From the NCBI GenBank assembly GCA_002398875.1, contig DHCC01000012.1, positions 1-30,882 on the forward strand: DNA of 30,882 bases, in the 5' to 3' direction. Positions 16,932 to 25,234 of this stretch are shown here, in pieces. Made by a program: the position numbers and the translations under genes. Under the pieces are notes generated by a model that saw nothing but the letters and a program-made list of their open reading frames with translations, was not told the origin of the DNA and did no database searches. Each line of letters begins with the position of its first letter. The stretch's first letter is position 1. The stretch is from Bacteroidales bacterium UBA4912. GTDB taxonomy: Bacteria > Bacteroidota > Bacteroidia > Bacteroidales > Dysgonomonadaceae.

Positions 16932-16945
16932 AGTATAGTTATACT
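16932..16945. repeat. Inverted repeat AGTATA-GT-TATACT upstream of GH51
   Basis: A perfect 6-bp inverted repeat with a two-base centre lies in the 99-bp gap between the GH97 and GH51 genes, about 52-65 bp upstream of the GH51 start. It is too AT-rich and too short to be a terminator. It could be an operator or chance symmetry in AT-rich DNA; I cannot tell which. Confidence 0.3.
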
Positions 16946-16979
16946 CTCAAAAGGTTGTAATGAGTGTAAAGTTAACTAT

Positions 16980-18920
16980 TTATTTTGTAATAATTGTCCC
17001 CCCATCAGACTGTATTGTCAATTTTACTTTACCTGAATCATTTATCTTGATTTGGCTCATTTGAGGTGAACGGTCTTTTTTGTCTGTATACAGTTGTACA
17101 GATTCCCCAGCAAGCATTGGTAAATCTACTTCTATTTCTTTTGTTTCTTTTTCTGCATTGATACCTGCTATATACCAATTTTTCCCACTACGACGTGCCA
17201 GAACTACATATTTTCCCGGGTAACCGTCTATATATACTGTCTCATCCCATAGAGTGGGAATATCTTTCATGAAATCTATTACAAAAGAAGGATATTCATC
17301 CAAATTATTAGGGGTAACACCAAAATTCTGAACAGGTGTTTGAAACAAAACAGCCGTGGCCAACTGGAAAGTTTCTGTTGTTTTACGAATTGTTCCACCG
17401 TCATTATTTCGATTATGTCTTTTATTCAGTAGTACAGGCCCGAAATCCATTGAAGCTACACTATTTCTGATAAATGGATGCAGCGTAGCATTATATGCTT
17501 CATTATCATTTGCATGCTGCGTAAAAATAAGGTTTTCGGATGCCAGCACAGCTTCACTGCCAGCAAAATTGGGATACATTACTTCCCAACCTCGTGGAAG
17601 CGTACAACCGTGAAAAATAACTGCTAGTCCGTAATCATTGGCATCAGAAAGAATATCTTCATAAAGCTTCATTGTCTCCTGTTTATCACCTCCGAAGAAG
17701 TCTACTTTTATCCCTTTTACACCTATACTTTGCAACCAAGACATTTCTTCTTTTCGTGCAACAGAACTATTCATGCAGTTTTTCGGTCCTTGTGGTGCAT
17801 CACTCCAAAATCCATTAGAATTGTACCAAAGTGAGATACCAACATTTTTTGATTTTGCATACTTTGCTAAATCTTCAATTTTCTCTTTCCCAATTCTAGT
17901 ATCCCACCAATTATCTATAAGTACTAATTCATATCCCAGTTCGTGAGATAAATTAATATAAGTTTTCTGATCTTCATAATTGATGCTTCCGTCTTGCCAA
18001 AGTAGCCAACTCCATGTTGAACGACCAAATTCATAATCAGTTGAGGACTCGTATAAAGGTTCTACAATATCAAATGATATTGTTGTTTCTACTATAGGTT
18101 TTAGGTTATCGCCTACTGTTATGGTACGCCAAGGGGTTTCGCCTGGCAATGGTATAGCAGGGTTAGCACTGCCAATACCGTTATTCTCACCCTCTTCCGG
18201 AAAAGCAACTGAATAAAGTCCATCTTTACTACCTTCGCTCAGTTTTGAGCCACAATAATTACTGCCGACACCTGTTTCTGAAATGAGGGCCCAGCCATTC
18301 TCACCCAAATGAAAAAGTCCGGGAAATGTATAACCTAAACCATATTTTGAAGGTGTACCAATAGGTTCGTCAGGCACATATTCTTCTTCATAACTAGGCT
18401 TTGTTCTCATCCAACCTATCATTGGAGTTGCCTGTGGAGTAAGAAAGGTTGTAGTAAATGATGGGAAGTTAAAACCTGTGAGTTCTTTCTCTACAATGCA
18501 GCGAGCTGTTTCTCCGTTTTGGGCAAGTTTGTATTTTAATGCAATATCATTATTGCTCACCACGAATATAAGACTAATTTTTTCCTTTTTAGGTGTTTGG
18601 TAAGTTGCGGTTACTACATTTGCCTGAAATTCAACATAACTCTTTTTGATTTTTGGTTCATAATATGATTTGTTAATGACCTGTTCTTTTTTTTCTACAA
18701 ACATTAGATTAGTGCTAAAATCACTGACGTTTGTAATCAAACCCAATGGGGAATCTTCAAGAATCACTTTATCTTTATAAGTGATATTATACAAGAGACT
18801 CCCGTTGTTCTGTATAATGTTAACTATTAGATTATTATCCGGGCTTTTAATTTTAATGTTTTCTGAAGTAACCGGAATTAACAATGACAACAGAAAAAAT
18901 GTAATAAAAAATCTTTTCAT
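16980..18920 (-). CDS. GH97 glycosidase, retaining type (alpha-galactosidase / beta-L-arabinopyranosidase candidate)
   Basis: This 646-residue exported protein has a signal peptide ending near residue 19 (PVTS) and no lipobox. The N-terminal beta-supersandwich (about 20-285) starts with the GH97 pattern IKSPDNNL. The (beta/alpha)8 barrel (about 290-560) contains WSWLLWQDG, IDNWWD, GISLWYNSNG and GIKVDFFGGD, and a C-terminal beta domain follows. Asp407 in KVDFFGG sits where retaining GH97 enzymes keep their nucleophile, and Glu455 in FAGSEAVLAS is a plausible acid/base. SusB-like inverting alpha-glucosidases differ there, so alpha-glucosidase is unlikely. Known retaining members act on alpha-galactosides, and one from Bacteroides thetaiotaomicron also cleaves beta-L-arabinopyranosides. 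In an arabinan operon, removal of a beta-L-arabinopyranose or alpha-galactose cap is an attractive guess. A strong hairpin precedes this gene. Confidence 0.85.
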   Translation of the reverse strand: MKRFFITFFLLSLLIPVTSENIKIKSPDNNLIVNIIQNNGSLLYNITYKDKVILEDSPLGLITNVSDFSTNLMFVEKKEQVINKSYYEPKIKKSYVEFQANVVTATYQTPKKEKISLIFVVSNNDIALKYKLAQNGETARCIVEKELTGFNFPSFTTTFLTPQATPMIGWMRTKPSYEEEYVPDEPIGTPSKYGLGYTFPGLFHLGENGWALISETGVGSNYCGSKLSEGSKDGLYSVAFPEEGENNGIGSANPAIPLPGETPWRTITVGDNLKPIVETTISFDIVEPLYESSTDYEFGRSTWSWLLWQDGSINYEDQKTYINLSHELGYELVLIDNWWDTRIGKEKIEDLAKYAKSKNVGISLWYNSNGFWSDAPQGPKNCMNSSVARKEEMSWLQSIGVKGIKVDFFGGDKQETMKLYEDILSDANDYGLAVIFHGCTLPRGWEVMYPNFAGSEAVLASENLIFTQHANDNEAYNATLHPFIRNSVASMDFGPVLLNKRHNRNNDGGTIRKTTETFQLATAVLFQTPVQNFGVTPNNLDEYPSFVIDFMKDIPTLWDETVYIDGYPGKYVVLARRSGKNWYIAGINAEKETKEIEVDLPMLAGESVQLYTDKKDRSPQMSQIKINDSGKVKLTIQSDGGTIITK

Positions 18921-18932
18921 TGTATTACTTTT

Positions 18933-18968
18933 AATAGCCTTTTAGAGAAATAAAGAAAGTTGGCTATT
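18933..18968 (-). repeat. Leader hairpin AATAGCC / GGCTATT before GH97
   Basis: AATAGCC (18933-18939) and GGCTATT (18962-18968) are exact inverted copies separated by 22 bases. The repeat begins 13 bases upstream of the GH97 start codon. It could fold in the message leader just after the larger hairpin at 19021-19073. With a 7-bp stem and a long loop it is weak evidence for a functional structure. Confidence 0.3.
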
Positions 18969-19020
18969 GATTTTTTAAATATGACCTGATATTATCCTAT
19001 TTTGCACCTAATTTATAAAA

Positions 19021-19073
19021 TAAAATCAAAAGAGCAACGAAATGATTGATCAGATGTTGCTCTTTTGATTTTA
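19021..19073 (-). terminator. 18-bp perfect hairpin between import genes and enzyme genes
   Basis: TAAAATCAAAAGAGCAAC (19021-19038) and its exact reverse complement (19056-19073) enclose a 17-base loop. On the minus strand the stem is followed by a T-rich tract (TTTTATAAATT). It begins 8 bp after the stop of the DUF3823 gene and lies 100 bp upstream of the GH97 start. It could partially terminate transcription, or protect the 3' end of the susC-susD-DUF3823 message, so that import proteins are made in excess over the enzymes. It is far more stable than any other hairpin inside the operon. Confidence 0.75.
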
Positions 19074-19081
19074 AAGTTATA

Positions 19082-19756
19082 TTAGTTTAAACTAATCTTC
19101 TCTACTTGAGTGTAAACGAATTCATTAGATTGGTTTGAACGTACTCCAACCCTGACAAAAACGTAGTCTAGTCCGGCTAGTGCTTCAGACAGTTTTAAAG
19201 AAACTGATGCATTCTCTCCAGGGACAACCTGAGAAAGATCAGCATTAACTGCTTGTTCATTCCGGTTCTGATCTGTTAGTATAGAGTGACCAACAAAAAG
19301 TCTTACTTGTGCTAAATCAGCATTTTCAACTACTTTATTAACAGTGAAATTTGCTGTTATAGTACCTGATGAGTGCTGAAAACTCTCATTTGTCACTGTA
19401 AAATATGGTCTAACAGGCACATCGAAAACTGTATTGTTATTCACATCAATTATAATAGTGTCGTTTAACTGAGCTTCCCATGGAGCACCTGCTTTACGCA
19501 CCATTTTATACTTACCGTTGAACAAGCTTACAGAGTAACTTCCATCATGTGCAATATGTACTGGGATAGCATATCTCAATGCATAGCCATCTTGCCACAG
19601 TTCCAGCTGGGTACCATTTGTTCTTACTCCGAGCGGTTTCCCCTCATAAACTACACTTCCGGAAAGGGTAGCTTTAGGTTCTTCAAAATTGTCATATTCA
19701 CATGCTGTAAATATGAAACTAATAATTACTATTATAAATAATATATGTTTTTTCAT
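19082..19756 (-). CDS. DUF3823-type SusD-partner lipoprotein
   Basis: This 224-residue predicted lipoprotein has a leader ending FTAC, with Cys19 as the lipidated residue. It matches the pattern of DUF3823 proteins encoded just after susD: a first beta-sandwich of carboxypeptidase-regulatory type (about 28-110, SGSVVYEGKPLGVR, then GSYSVSLFNGKYKMVRK) and a second Ig-like domain (about 115-224, PYFTVTNESFQHSSGTITANFTV). The leader is followed by acidic residues (EYDNFEE), which favour surface exposure of lipoproteins in Bacteroidota. It lies 23 bp after susD. A role as an accessory glycan-binding or receptor-stabilising protein at the outer membrane is inferred from position; no enzyme motif is visible. 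Confidence 0.82.
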   Translation of the reverse strand: MKKHILFIIVIISFIFTACEYDNFEEPKATLSGSVVYEGKPLGVRTNGTQLELWQDGYALRYAIPVHIAHDGSYSVSLFNGKYKMVRKAGAPWEAQLNDTIIIDVNNNTVFDVPVRPYFTVTNESFQHSSGTITANFTVNKVVENADLAQVRLFVGHSILTDQNRNEQAVNADLSQVVPGENASVSLKLSEALAGLDYVFVRVGVRSNQSNEFVYTQVEKISLN

Positions 19757-19779
19757 ACGAATTTATTTTTATGTCAAAA

Positions 19780-21624
19780 TTAATGGAATGGATTCTTGAC
19801 CAGTTTTGGGTTATTATTCAACACCGAAGGATCAATTGAAGAATAATAATTAGCCATTTTAAAAAATCTGGCTCTTCTGAATCGAGTCGGTCTCATGCGA
19901 TCAAAAATATACTTACCATCATCAGGATGACCAGGTCTTATTACGCGGTATGGATATAGACCGTGTACTACTGCATTAGCATCAGTTTCCAGACCGTTCC
20001 ATACTTTGTCTGCTATTCTCCATCGTTTTAAATCAAAAAAGCGGTGGTCTTCAAAAGCAAGTTCTACACGACGCTCATTCTGAATCGTTTCTATAGTAAG
20101 TTCAGTCAGACTATTAGCAGGAAATCCACCATGTGCTTCACGAACTTCATTAATGTAATTTAAAGCTTTAGCAGTTTGCCCTAATTCAAATGCTGCTTCT
20201 CCGGCGTTGAGGTAAATTTCACCCAAGCGGAACCATGTCCACCAGTTTGATGCAAGACTTGGACGTACTCCATCTTGTGGGCTCTCACTTACAAACTTGC
20301 GAAGGTAAAAACCTGTATTACTCACATATTGATCATCATTCCTTGGCCCATCAAATCCGGTTAAAACACCTCCATCATCATGAGCTGATCCAAGATTCCC
20401 AACCTTAAAGGTGTATTCTCCATCTTCCCAAATTGCAACACCTGCTTGCATATTTACCGGCATATTACGGAATTGACTACCAGGGTATACAACTGTTCCA
20501 TAAAGTCTAGCGTCTTTATTGGCAAAAATATCAGCCATATTTGTATATGTAATATAATTACCTTGTGCATCTTTATCTTTCAGTGTTCCTTTAGAGCCGT
20601 CCAAGTATTCGAAACTTTCAACTAAACTCAATGAAGGTGTTAATATTGATGATCCTTCGATATCTGTTCTAAAACTTCTTACAACGTTGTCATAAGTGAA
20701 ACCATGAACTTTTCCTGTCATAAAGTCCTTTGCAAAAATAACTTCTTTTGCACTCTTGTCAAAAAACAGCTTATAGAAGTTCTCACCTTTTGCAGAACCT
20801 GCAGGATTGTAAAGTTCATATTCAGGATCAGCAATTATCTCTTCTGAAGCAGATAGAGATTTTTGATAATAATCATTTGCCATATTTGCAGGAATACCCA
20901 CTTCTCCACCTGTTGTAGATATTGGAGAGCTCATTAGACTGTTATATTTTGCAATAGAACCAGCATAAAGCATTGCTCTGCTTTGTAGAGCAAGTGCTGT
21001 AATTTTATTTGCTCGAGTTCTACTGCCAACAGTTTCAGTTAAGTTATCTTTAATTTCTTGTATTTCACTATATATAAAATCATAAACTTCAGACTCTTTG
21101 GCACGAGGAATCTGTAATGATGAAGGGTCACCGCTTCCATCATAAATAAGTTGACTTGTAATAAGCGGAACTCCACCCATTCGCTTAACCATTTCAAAGT
21201 AAACATAAGCTCTTATAAAGCGAAGTTCAGCATTAAATTGTTTCTTCTGGGCATCACTTAGTTTTACACTATACTCATCAAGATTTTCGAGAGAAAGATT
21301 TATATGACGAATAAAAGTGTAATCCCAATATCGTGCATAATCATCGCCATAATGGATATCGTTTCTCCAGTTTTGATCAACATGCCCCGACCACATAGCA
21401 TCATCAAATTCAGCATTTGTGCCTGTATTAAATACACCTGCCAATTGAGGTAGTCTGTCGTAATAGTTAGCCAAAAGCCCCAATATCATGTTAGGATCGT
21501 TCCATAGTTGTTCATCAGTAATCCTGTCTTTGGGTGTTCTCTGCAACCAGTCATCTTCATTGCAACTGGTAAAGAGACCAACAATCATCAATGCAATTAA
21601 TAAATATATGTATTTTATCTTCAT
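19780..21624 (-). CDS. SusD/RagB-family glycan-binding lipoprotein
   Basis: This 614-residue outer-membrane lipoprotein has the leader MKIKYIYLLIALMIVGLFTS with lipidated Cys21, then acidic residues (NEDDW). The SusD N-terminal pattern DWLQRTPKDRITDEQLWNDP is present, and the tetratricopeptide-like helices around AELRFIRAYVYFEMVKRMGGVPLI (about 133-156) are typical. The C-terminal section has WWTWFRLGEIYLNAGEAAFELG, then ERRVELAFEDHRFFDLKRWR, a hallmark of the family. It should cap the SusC barrel and bind arabinan oligosaccharides at the cell surface. It follows susC by 11 bp, so the two are co-translated in fixed ratio. Confidence 0.97.
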   Translation of the reverse strand: MKIKYIYLLIALMIVGLFTSCNEDDWLQRTPKDRITDEQLWNDPNMILGLLANYYDRLPQLAGVFNTGTNAEFDDAMWSGHVDQNWRNDIHYGDDYARYWDYTFIRHINLSLENLDEYSVKLSDAQKKQFNAELRFIRAYVYFEMVKRMGGVPLITSQLIYDGSGDPSSLQIPRAKESEVYDFIYSEIQEIKDNLTETVGSRTRANKITALALQSRAMLYAGSIAKYNSLMSSPISTTGGEVGIPANMANDYYQKSLSASEEIIADPEYELYNPAGSAKGENFYKLFFDKSAKEVIFAKDFMTGKVHGFTYDNVVRSFRTDIEGSSILTPSLSLVESFEYLDGSKGTLKDKDAQGNYITYTNMADIFANKDARLYGTVVYPGSQFRNMPVNMQAGVAIWEDGEYTFKVGNLGSAHDDGGVLTGFDGPRNDDQYVSNTGFYLRKFVSESPQDGVRPSLASNWWTWFRLGEIYLNAGEAAFELGQTAKALNYINEVREAHGGFPANSLTELTIETIQNERRVELAFEDHRFFDLKRWRIADKVWNGLETDANAVVHGLYPYRVIRPGHPDDGKYIFDRMRPTRFRRARFFKMANYYSSIDPSVLNNNPKLVKNPFH

Positions 21625-21635
21625 AATCTTAAGTA

Positions 21636-24600
21636 TTAAAAAGTTAAATTAAACCCTAACAATATGGTTTTCTGTTGTGGATATACCACTGCTGCTCGGG
21701 CTTGAATTTCCGGATCAATCTGGTATTCCCTCATATTATCCAGCGTTAAAAGGTTAGATGCGCTAACATAAACTCGAAGTTTATTTAAATTTACTTTACT
21801 CAGTAAGCTGGTCGGCAGCGTGTATCCAAACTCCAGATTCTTTAGTCGTATATATTTGACATCATGTTGCCAAAAATCGCTGTTCCTTCCGTTGTTAACA
21901 CTAGTTCCTTTTCGAATTGCAGGGTATTTACCTGGTATCCATTCACTATTAGGATCATATACATCAGCACGGTGCCATCTGTCTTCAAGAAGATATGCCG
22001 GAGAGTTTCCACCTGCATGGAATGGGTTTCTTAATTCATAATCCTGGAACCATGATTGCATAGAAGCTCCTGCGAAATCCATATTAAGATCAAAATCTTT
22101 CCACATTAATCCGATGTTACCACCAAAGCTTAACATTGGTGCCCAGCTGTCAGGATAACCGATTGGTCTTTCATCCATGGAGTTTATAACTCCGTCTCCA
22201 TTCACGTCTTTATAAATAATATCACCAGGTAGTTGTGTTCTATTGTTCTGTCCGTCATTATCGATAGGGTAATTTCTAATATCATCCATTGATTCGAATC
22301 TGCCAATAGCCTGATAACCCCACCAAATTCCACCCCAACGATCTTCTGCTGAATTTCTATATTCATCCCAGGAATTACCGAACCTTGGTTTGTAAGTTTC
22401 GAGACTTCTAAAACGTGAGTATGTGGCGTTAGCACTAATAGTATAATTAAGTTCACCGAAATTGTCAGTAAATCTTATAATACCTTCTGCGCCTCTGAAA
22501 GCATTCTTGTTAAGATTCTCATTTGGAAGAGAATATCCCACTTCACTTGGAAGAAGTACGTCATAACGTGCTGCTGGTATTCCTGAAATTACTTTAGTAA
22601 ATGCATCGGCTGAGAAACTAAGTCTGCTATCAAGGAAAATAGCATCAATTCCCACATTGTATGTAGTGTGTTTCACCCAAGATAAGTTTGTGACAGGTAA
22701 ACCACGTGGTCTAACTCCAATAACATAATCACCGTCTAAAACGGCACCACCGCTTCCGAAATCATAACCACTTAAATACCCGAACATCCCAACACCTTGT
22801 TCGCTACCTGTTTGACCAACGGATACCCTTAATTTTAGGTCGTTCACATTATCCTTTAAATTTTTGAAGAAAGGTTCGTCAGAGATACGCCAACCGGCAG
22901 ATACACCAGGGAAGAAACCCCAACGTTTACCTGGCGCATATAAATAAGATGCATCATATCTACCAAGAAGTTCGAGCATATATTTATCATAGAAACTATA
23001 GTTTATTCTTCCTACATAACCTGACCTTGCCTGGTATGACCACTGATCACCATAGCCGGTTAATTCAGGTAATGTTTTAAAAGGGATATAGTTGTTTGTT
23101 GGTGCAGTATTTGACCATCTATTTGCACGGTCAAAGTCAGATCTTTCATAAGCAAAAGCAAAGTCCAGATTGTGATCTCCGAATGATTTTGCGTAATTCA
23201 GTAAAAATTGACCATAATTTGAAATAGCATCGGTTTGCTCTTCAAGTCTCCATCTTGCACTCTGTCCTCCACCTAATTTATATTCATCATTTGGTCTGTC
23301 GTATGTGTAGAAATCATACGAATATTGGAATCCGTCGAAATCAAGATGTGTGTAATTATAAGAGTATGTGAATTTAGCGGTAAGTCCGAAGTCAAATTTA
23401 TATTGTGCATATAAATTTGTATTAAAGTTTTTTGTGTAGTTATCCTTGTATCCGGCTATATCTCTAGAAAACAGTGCAGGGTTCAAGTCAGGTCTGTTGG
23501 GAATAGCATTCATATACTCGGGATTGTCATTAGCATACGGTCCATAAGTAGGAATGCTGCTGAATGCAGATAAGATTGAAGAGAAGTATCCATCACCTCC
23601 AGGCAGACCAACATCTCTAGTTCTCTCTAGTCGTGCACTGGTTTGCGTTCCAACTGTGAATTTATCAGTAACTCTACTTTCAAGGTTAACCTGAAAGTTG
23701 TTTCTTTGATAATCAAAATCCTTCATCATAGCATCCTGTGATGTGTGAGATAATGATAAATAGTAGTTTGAGCGATCCGTACCACCTGATACATTAGCAT
23801 TTAGATTATATTGAGGTACATTCTTTCGCATGATAATATCAAAATAGTCATAGCTTTTATATCCGGGTTCTGTACCTACTTTCCATTTCTCAAGTTCTTC
23901 GGGAGTGTAAATTGCACTCGGATTTCTTCCTGCATTTTGCTCTGCTTCAAGTAAGCCTCTAGAATATTGGTAGGCATTTGCTAATTCAGGAAAGCGTGTG
24001 AGATTTTGCCAGCCATAATATGCATTAATGTTTACTGTTGTTTTCTCATCTTTATTCCCTTTTTTTGTTGTAACCAATACCACCCCATTGGCTGCACGTA
24101 GTCCGTAAATAGATGCCGAAGCATCCTTCAGTATTGAGATGCTTTCTATGTCCTCAAGACTTAGTGCATTGAATGCATCTTCACCTGAAACATCTGATTT
24201 TCCAAGCCAGTTTCTACTAGCATCACCACCATAAGGAATACCATCAATTACATATAATGGTTTTCCCATATTACGAATTTCAATATTTATTCCTCGACCC
24301 GGTCTGGAGTCTATGGCTCTTGTTGAAACTCCGGGTACTTTTCCGGTGAGTGCTCCGGCAGTAGTTGTTGAAGATGAACGTATAATGTCTTCAGCATCAA
24401 CATTACTAATTGCGGTAGTCACCCGTCTTTTTGATTGAGTACCGTAACCCACAACAACAACCTCATCCAGCAGCTCCCTATCTTCAGTAAGTGTTACATT
24501 TAGATTAGTTCTTCCATTTAATGAAATGGTTTGTGTTACCATTCCAACATAGGAGAATTCTAATGTGGCACTAGGGGCTACATCTGAAAGGGTGTAATTT

Positions 24601-24800
24601 CCGTCAAAATCAGTAATTGTACCAATGGTTGAATTCAGAACCCGAACAGTTACTCCAATCAGTGGTTCTTGATTGGCATCACTCACTGTTCCTTTGACAG
24701 TAATGTTCTGCGCAAACATTCCTAAAGAAACTGCCCAAATTAAAGTCAACATAAACAGCTCCTTCCTCATTTTAAAAAGAGTTTTCTTTCTCATTCTCAT
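21636..24800 (-). CDS. SusC/RagA-family TonB-dependent outer-membrane transporter
   Basis: This 1054-residue receptor imports oligosaccharides with SusD, powered by TonB. A leader ending MFAQ (about residue 31) precedes a carboxypeptidase-regulatory-like domain (about 33-108, VKGTVSDANQEPLIGVTV to TITDFDGNYTL). The SusC signature DEVVVVGYGTQ follows, then the plug (about 125-235, IEIRNMGKPLYVIDGIPYG, SILKDASASIYGLRAANGVVLV) and a beta-barrel ending in phenylalanine. No N-terminal STN signalling domain is present, which argues against an ECF-sigma/anti-sigma system and fits control by the divergent HTCS. Met11 (24770) is an alternative start that would give a more usual leader length. It is the first gene of the minus-strand operon. 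Confidence 0.97.
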   Translation of the reverse strand: MRMRKKTLFKMRKELFMLTLIWAVSLGMFAQNITVKGTVSDANQEPLIGVTVRVLNSTIGTITDFDGNYTLSDVAPSATLEFSYVGMVTQTISLNGRTNLNVTLTEDRELLDEVVVVGYGTQSKRRVTTAISNVDAEDIIRSSSTTTAGALTGKVPGVSTRAIDSRPGRGINIEIRNMGKPLYVIDGIPYGGDASRNWLGKSDVSGEDAFNALSLEDIESISILKDASASIYGLRAANGVVLVTTKKGNKDEKTTVNINAYYGWQNLTRFPELANAYQYSRGLLEAEQNAGRNPSAIYTPEELEKWKVGTEPGYKSYDYFDIIMRKNVPQYNLNANVSGGTDRSNYYLSLSHTSQDAMMKDFDYQRNNFQVNLESRVTDKFTVGTQTSARLERTRDVGLPGGDGYFSSILSAFSSIPTYGPYANDNPEYMNAIPNRPDLNPALFSRDIAGYKDNYTKNFNTNLYAQYKFDFGLTAKFTYSYNYTHLDFDGFQYSYDFYTYDRPNDEYKLGGGQSARWRLEEQTDAISNYGQFLLNYAKSFGDHNLDFAFAYERSDFDRANRWSNTAPTNNYIPFKTLPELTGYGDQWSYQARSGYVGRINYSFYDKYMLELLGRYDASYLYAPGKRWGFFPGVSAGWRISDEPFFKNLKDNVNDLKLRVSVGQTGSEQGVGMFGYLSGYDFGSGGAVLDGDYVIGVRPRGLPVTNLSWVKHTTYNVGIDAIFLDSRLSFSADAFTKVISGIPAARYDVLLPSEVGYSLPNENLNKNAFRGAEGIIRFTDNFGELNYTISANATYSRFRSLETYKPRFGNSWDEYRNSAEDRWGGIWWGYQAIGRFESMDDIRNYPIDNDGQNNRTQLPGDIIYKDVNGDGVINSMDERPIGYPDSWAPMLSFGGNIGLMWKDFDLNMDFAGASMQSWFQDYELRNPFHAGGNSPAYLLEDRWHRADVYDPNSEWIPGKYPAIRKGTSVNNGRNSDFWQHDVKYIRLKNLEFGYTLPTSLLSKVNLNKLRVYVSASNLLTLDNMREYQIDPEIQARAAVVYPQQKTILLGFNLTF

Positions 24801-24948
24801 GTTTTTTTTTAGATTAATTATAAATCGTGATAAAATAAAACTTTATTGTCTAATTAGCATTTCTGCACATTAAAACTAGTGTGGTAATTTTAGAAGTGGT
24901 TTAATAAATTTATTCCTTTTTGATTTGGATAAATCAAAAAAAATCACT

Positions 24949-24968
24949 GTCAAATTACACAAAGGTGG
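24949..24968 (+). repeat. Direct repeat copy 1, operator candidate
   Basis: GTCAAATTACACAAAGGTGG shares 14 of its first 16 bases (15 of 20 overall) with the sequence at 25083-25102. The copies are 134 bp apart, between susC and its regulator. Their placement suggests regulator binding, but similarity this short can arise by chance in AT-rich DNA. Confidence 0.4.
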
Positions 24969-25019
24969 TTTTTATAAAATTGTTTTTTAACAATGCATAA
25001 TCCTTTCAGACAATATTTG

Positions 25020-25027
25020 CAAAATTA
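25020..25027 (-). promoter_or_regulatory. Candidate -7 promoter element for susC (TAATTTTG)
   Basis: On the minus strand this octamer matches the Bacteroidota consensus TAnnTTTG exactly and points toward susC, with a predicted transcript start near 25013. The matching -33 element is not evident: CAAA on the plus strand at 25042 and 25054 give spacers of 14 and 26 bases. Activator-dependent promoters often have a poor -33 box, so the call remains possible. Confidence 0.4.
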
Positions 25028-25082
25028 CAACAAGTTTATGTCAAACGAGATTCCAAATCGTGCATTAATGGATCATAAATAG

Positions 25083-25102
25083 GTCAATTTACACATAGTG
25101 TG
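25083..25102 (+). repeat. Direct repeat copy 2, operator candidate
   Basis: GTCAATTTACACATAGTGTG is the second copy of the element at 24949-24968. It lies about 56 bp upstream of the candidate susC -7 box, where an activator could contact RNA polymerase. Its right half overlaps the palindrome ACACA-TAG-TGTGT (25091-25103). Confidence 0.4.
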
Positions 25103-25103
25103 T
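25091..25103. repeat. Palindrome ACACA-TAG-TGTGT
   Basis: A perfect 5-bp inverted repeat with a three-base centre lies in the susC/HTCS spacer and is embedded in copy 2 of the direct repeat. It has the size of a DNA-binding half-site pair. Copy 1 of the direct repeat does not keep the right arm, so palindrome and direct repeat may be separate signals. Confidence 0.35.
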
Positions 25104-25234
25104 TACGATAGGTTAAATACTGTGCTTTTATTGTTAAAGGAAAATTGAGGGCATTATTTAATTATCTTCTGAAATAATATTAAATAACGATTGAAAAATA
25201 ACTTTAAATATTAAATACTGATTATATTTGAATT

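Larger units (their letters stand above)
24801..25234. promoter_or_regulatory. Divergent regulatory region between susC and the HTCS gene
   Basis: This 434-bp AT-rich spacer has no credible gene. It must hold the susC promoter (minus strand) and probably the HTCS promoter (plus strand). On the minus strand TAATTTTG (25027-25020) matches the Bacteroidota -7 element TAnnTTTG, but no convincing -33 TTG lies at 19-21 bases. If used, it gives a leader of roughly 210 nt. Two near-identical 16-20 base elements and a short palindrome, listed separately, lie on either side of it and are the best operator candidates. Confidence 0.6.

Noticed and set aside
16980..18920. The GH97 as a starch-type alpha-glucosidase (SusB)
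   Set aside because: The aspartate in KVDFFGG is a feature of retaining GH97 members, and nothing else in the operon concerns starch.
25223..25230. TATATTTG as the HTCS promoter -7 element on the plus strand
   Set aside because: It matches TAnnTTTG, but transcription would begin at about the start codon (25235), and no -33 TTG occurs at a suitable distance. It is probably chance in AT-rich DNA.
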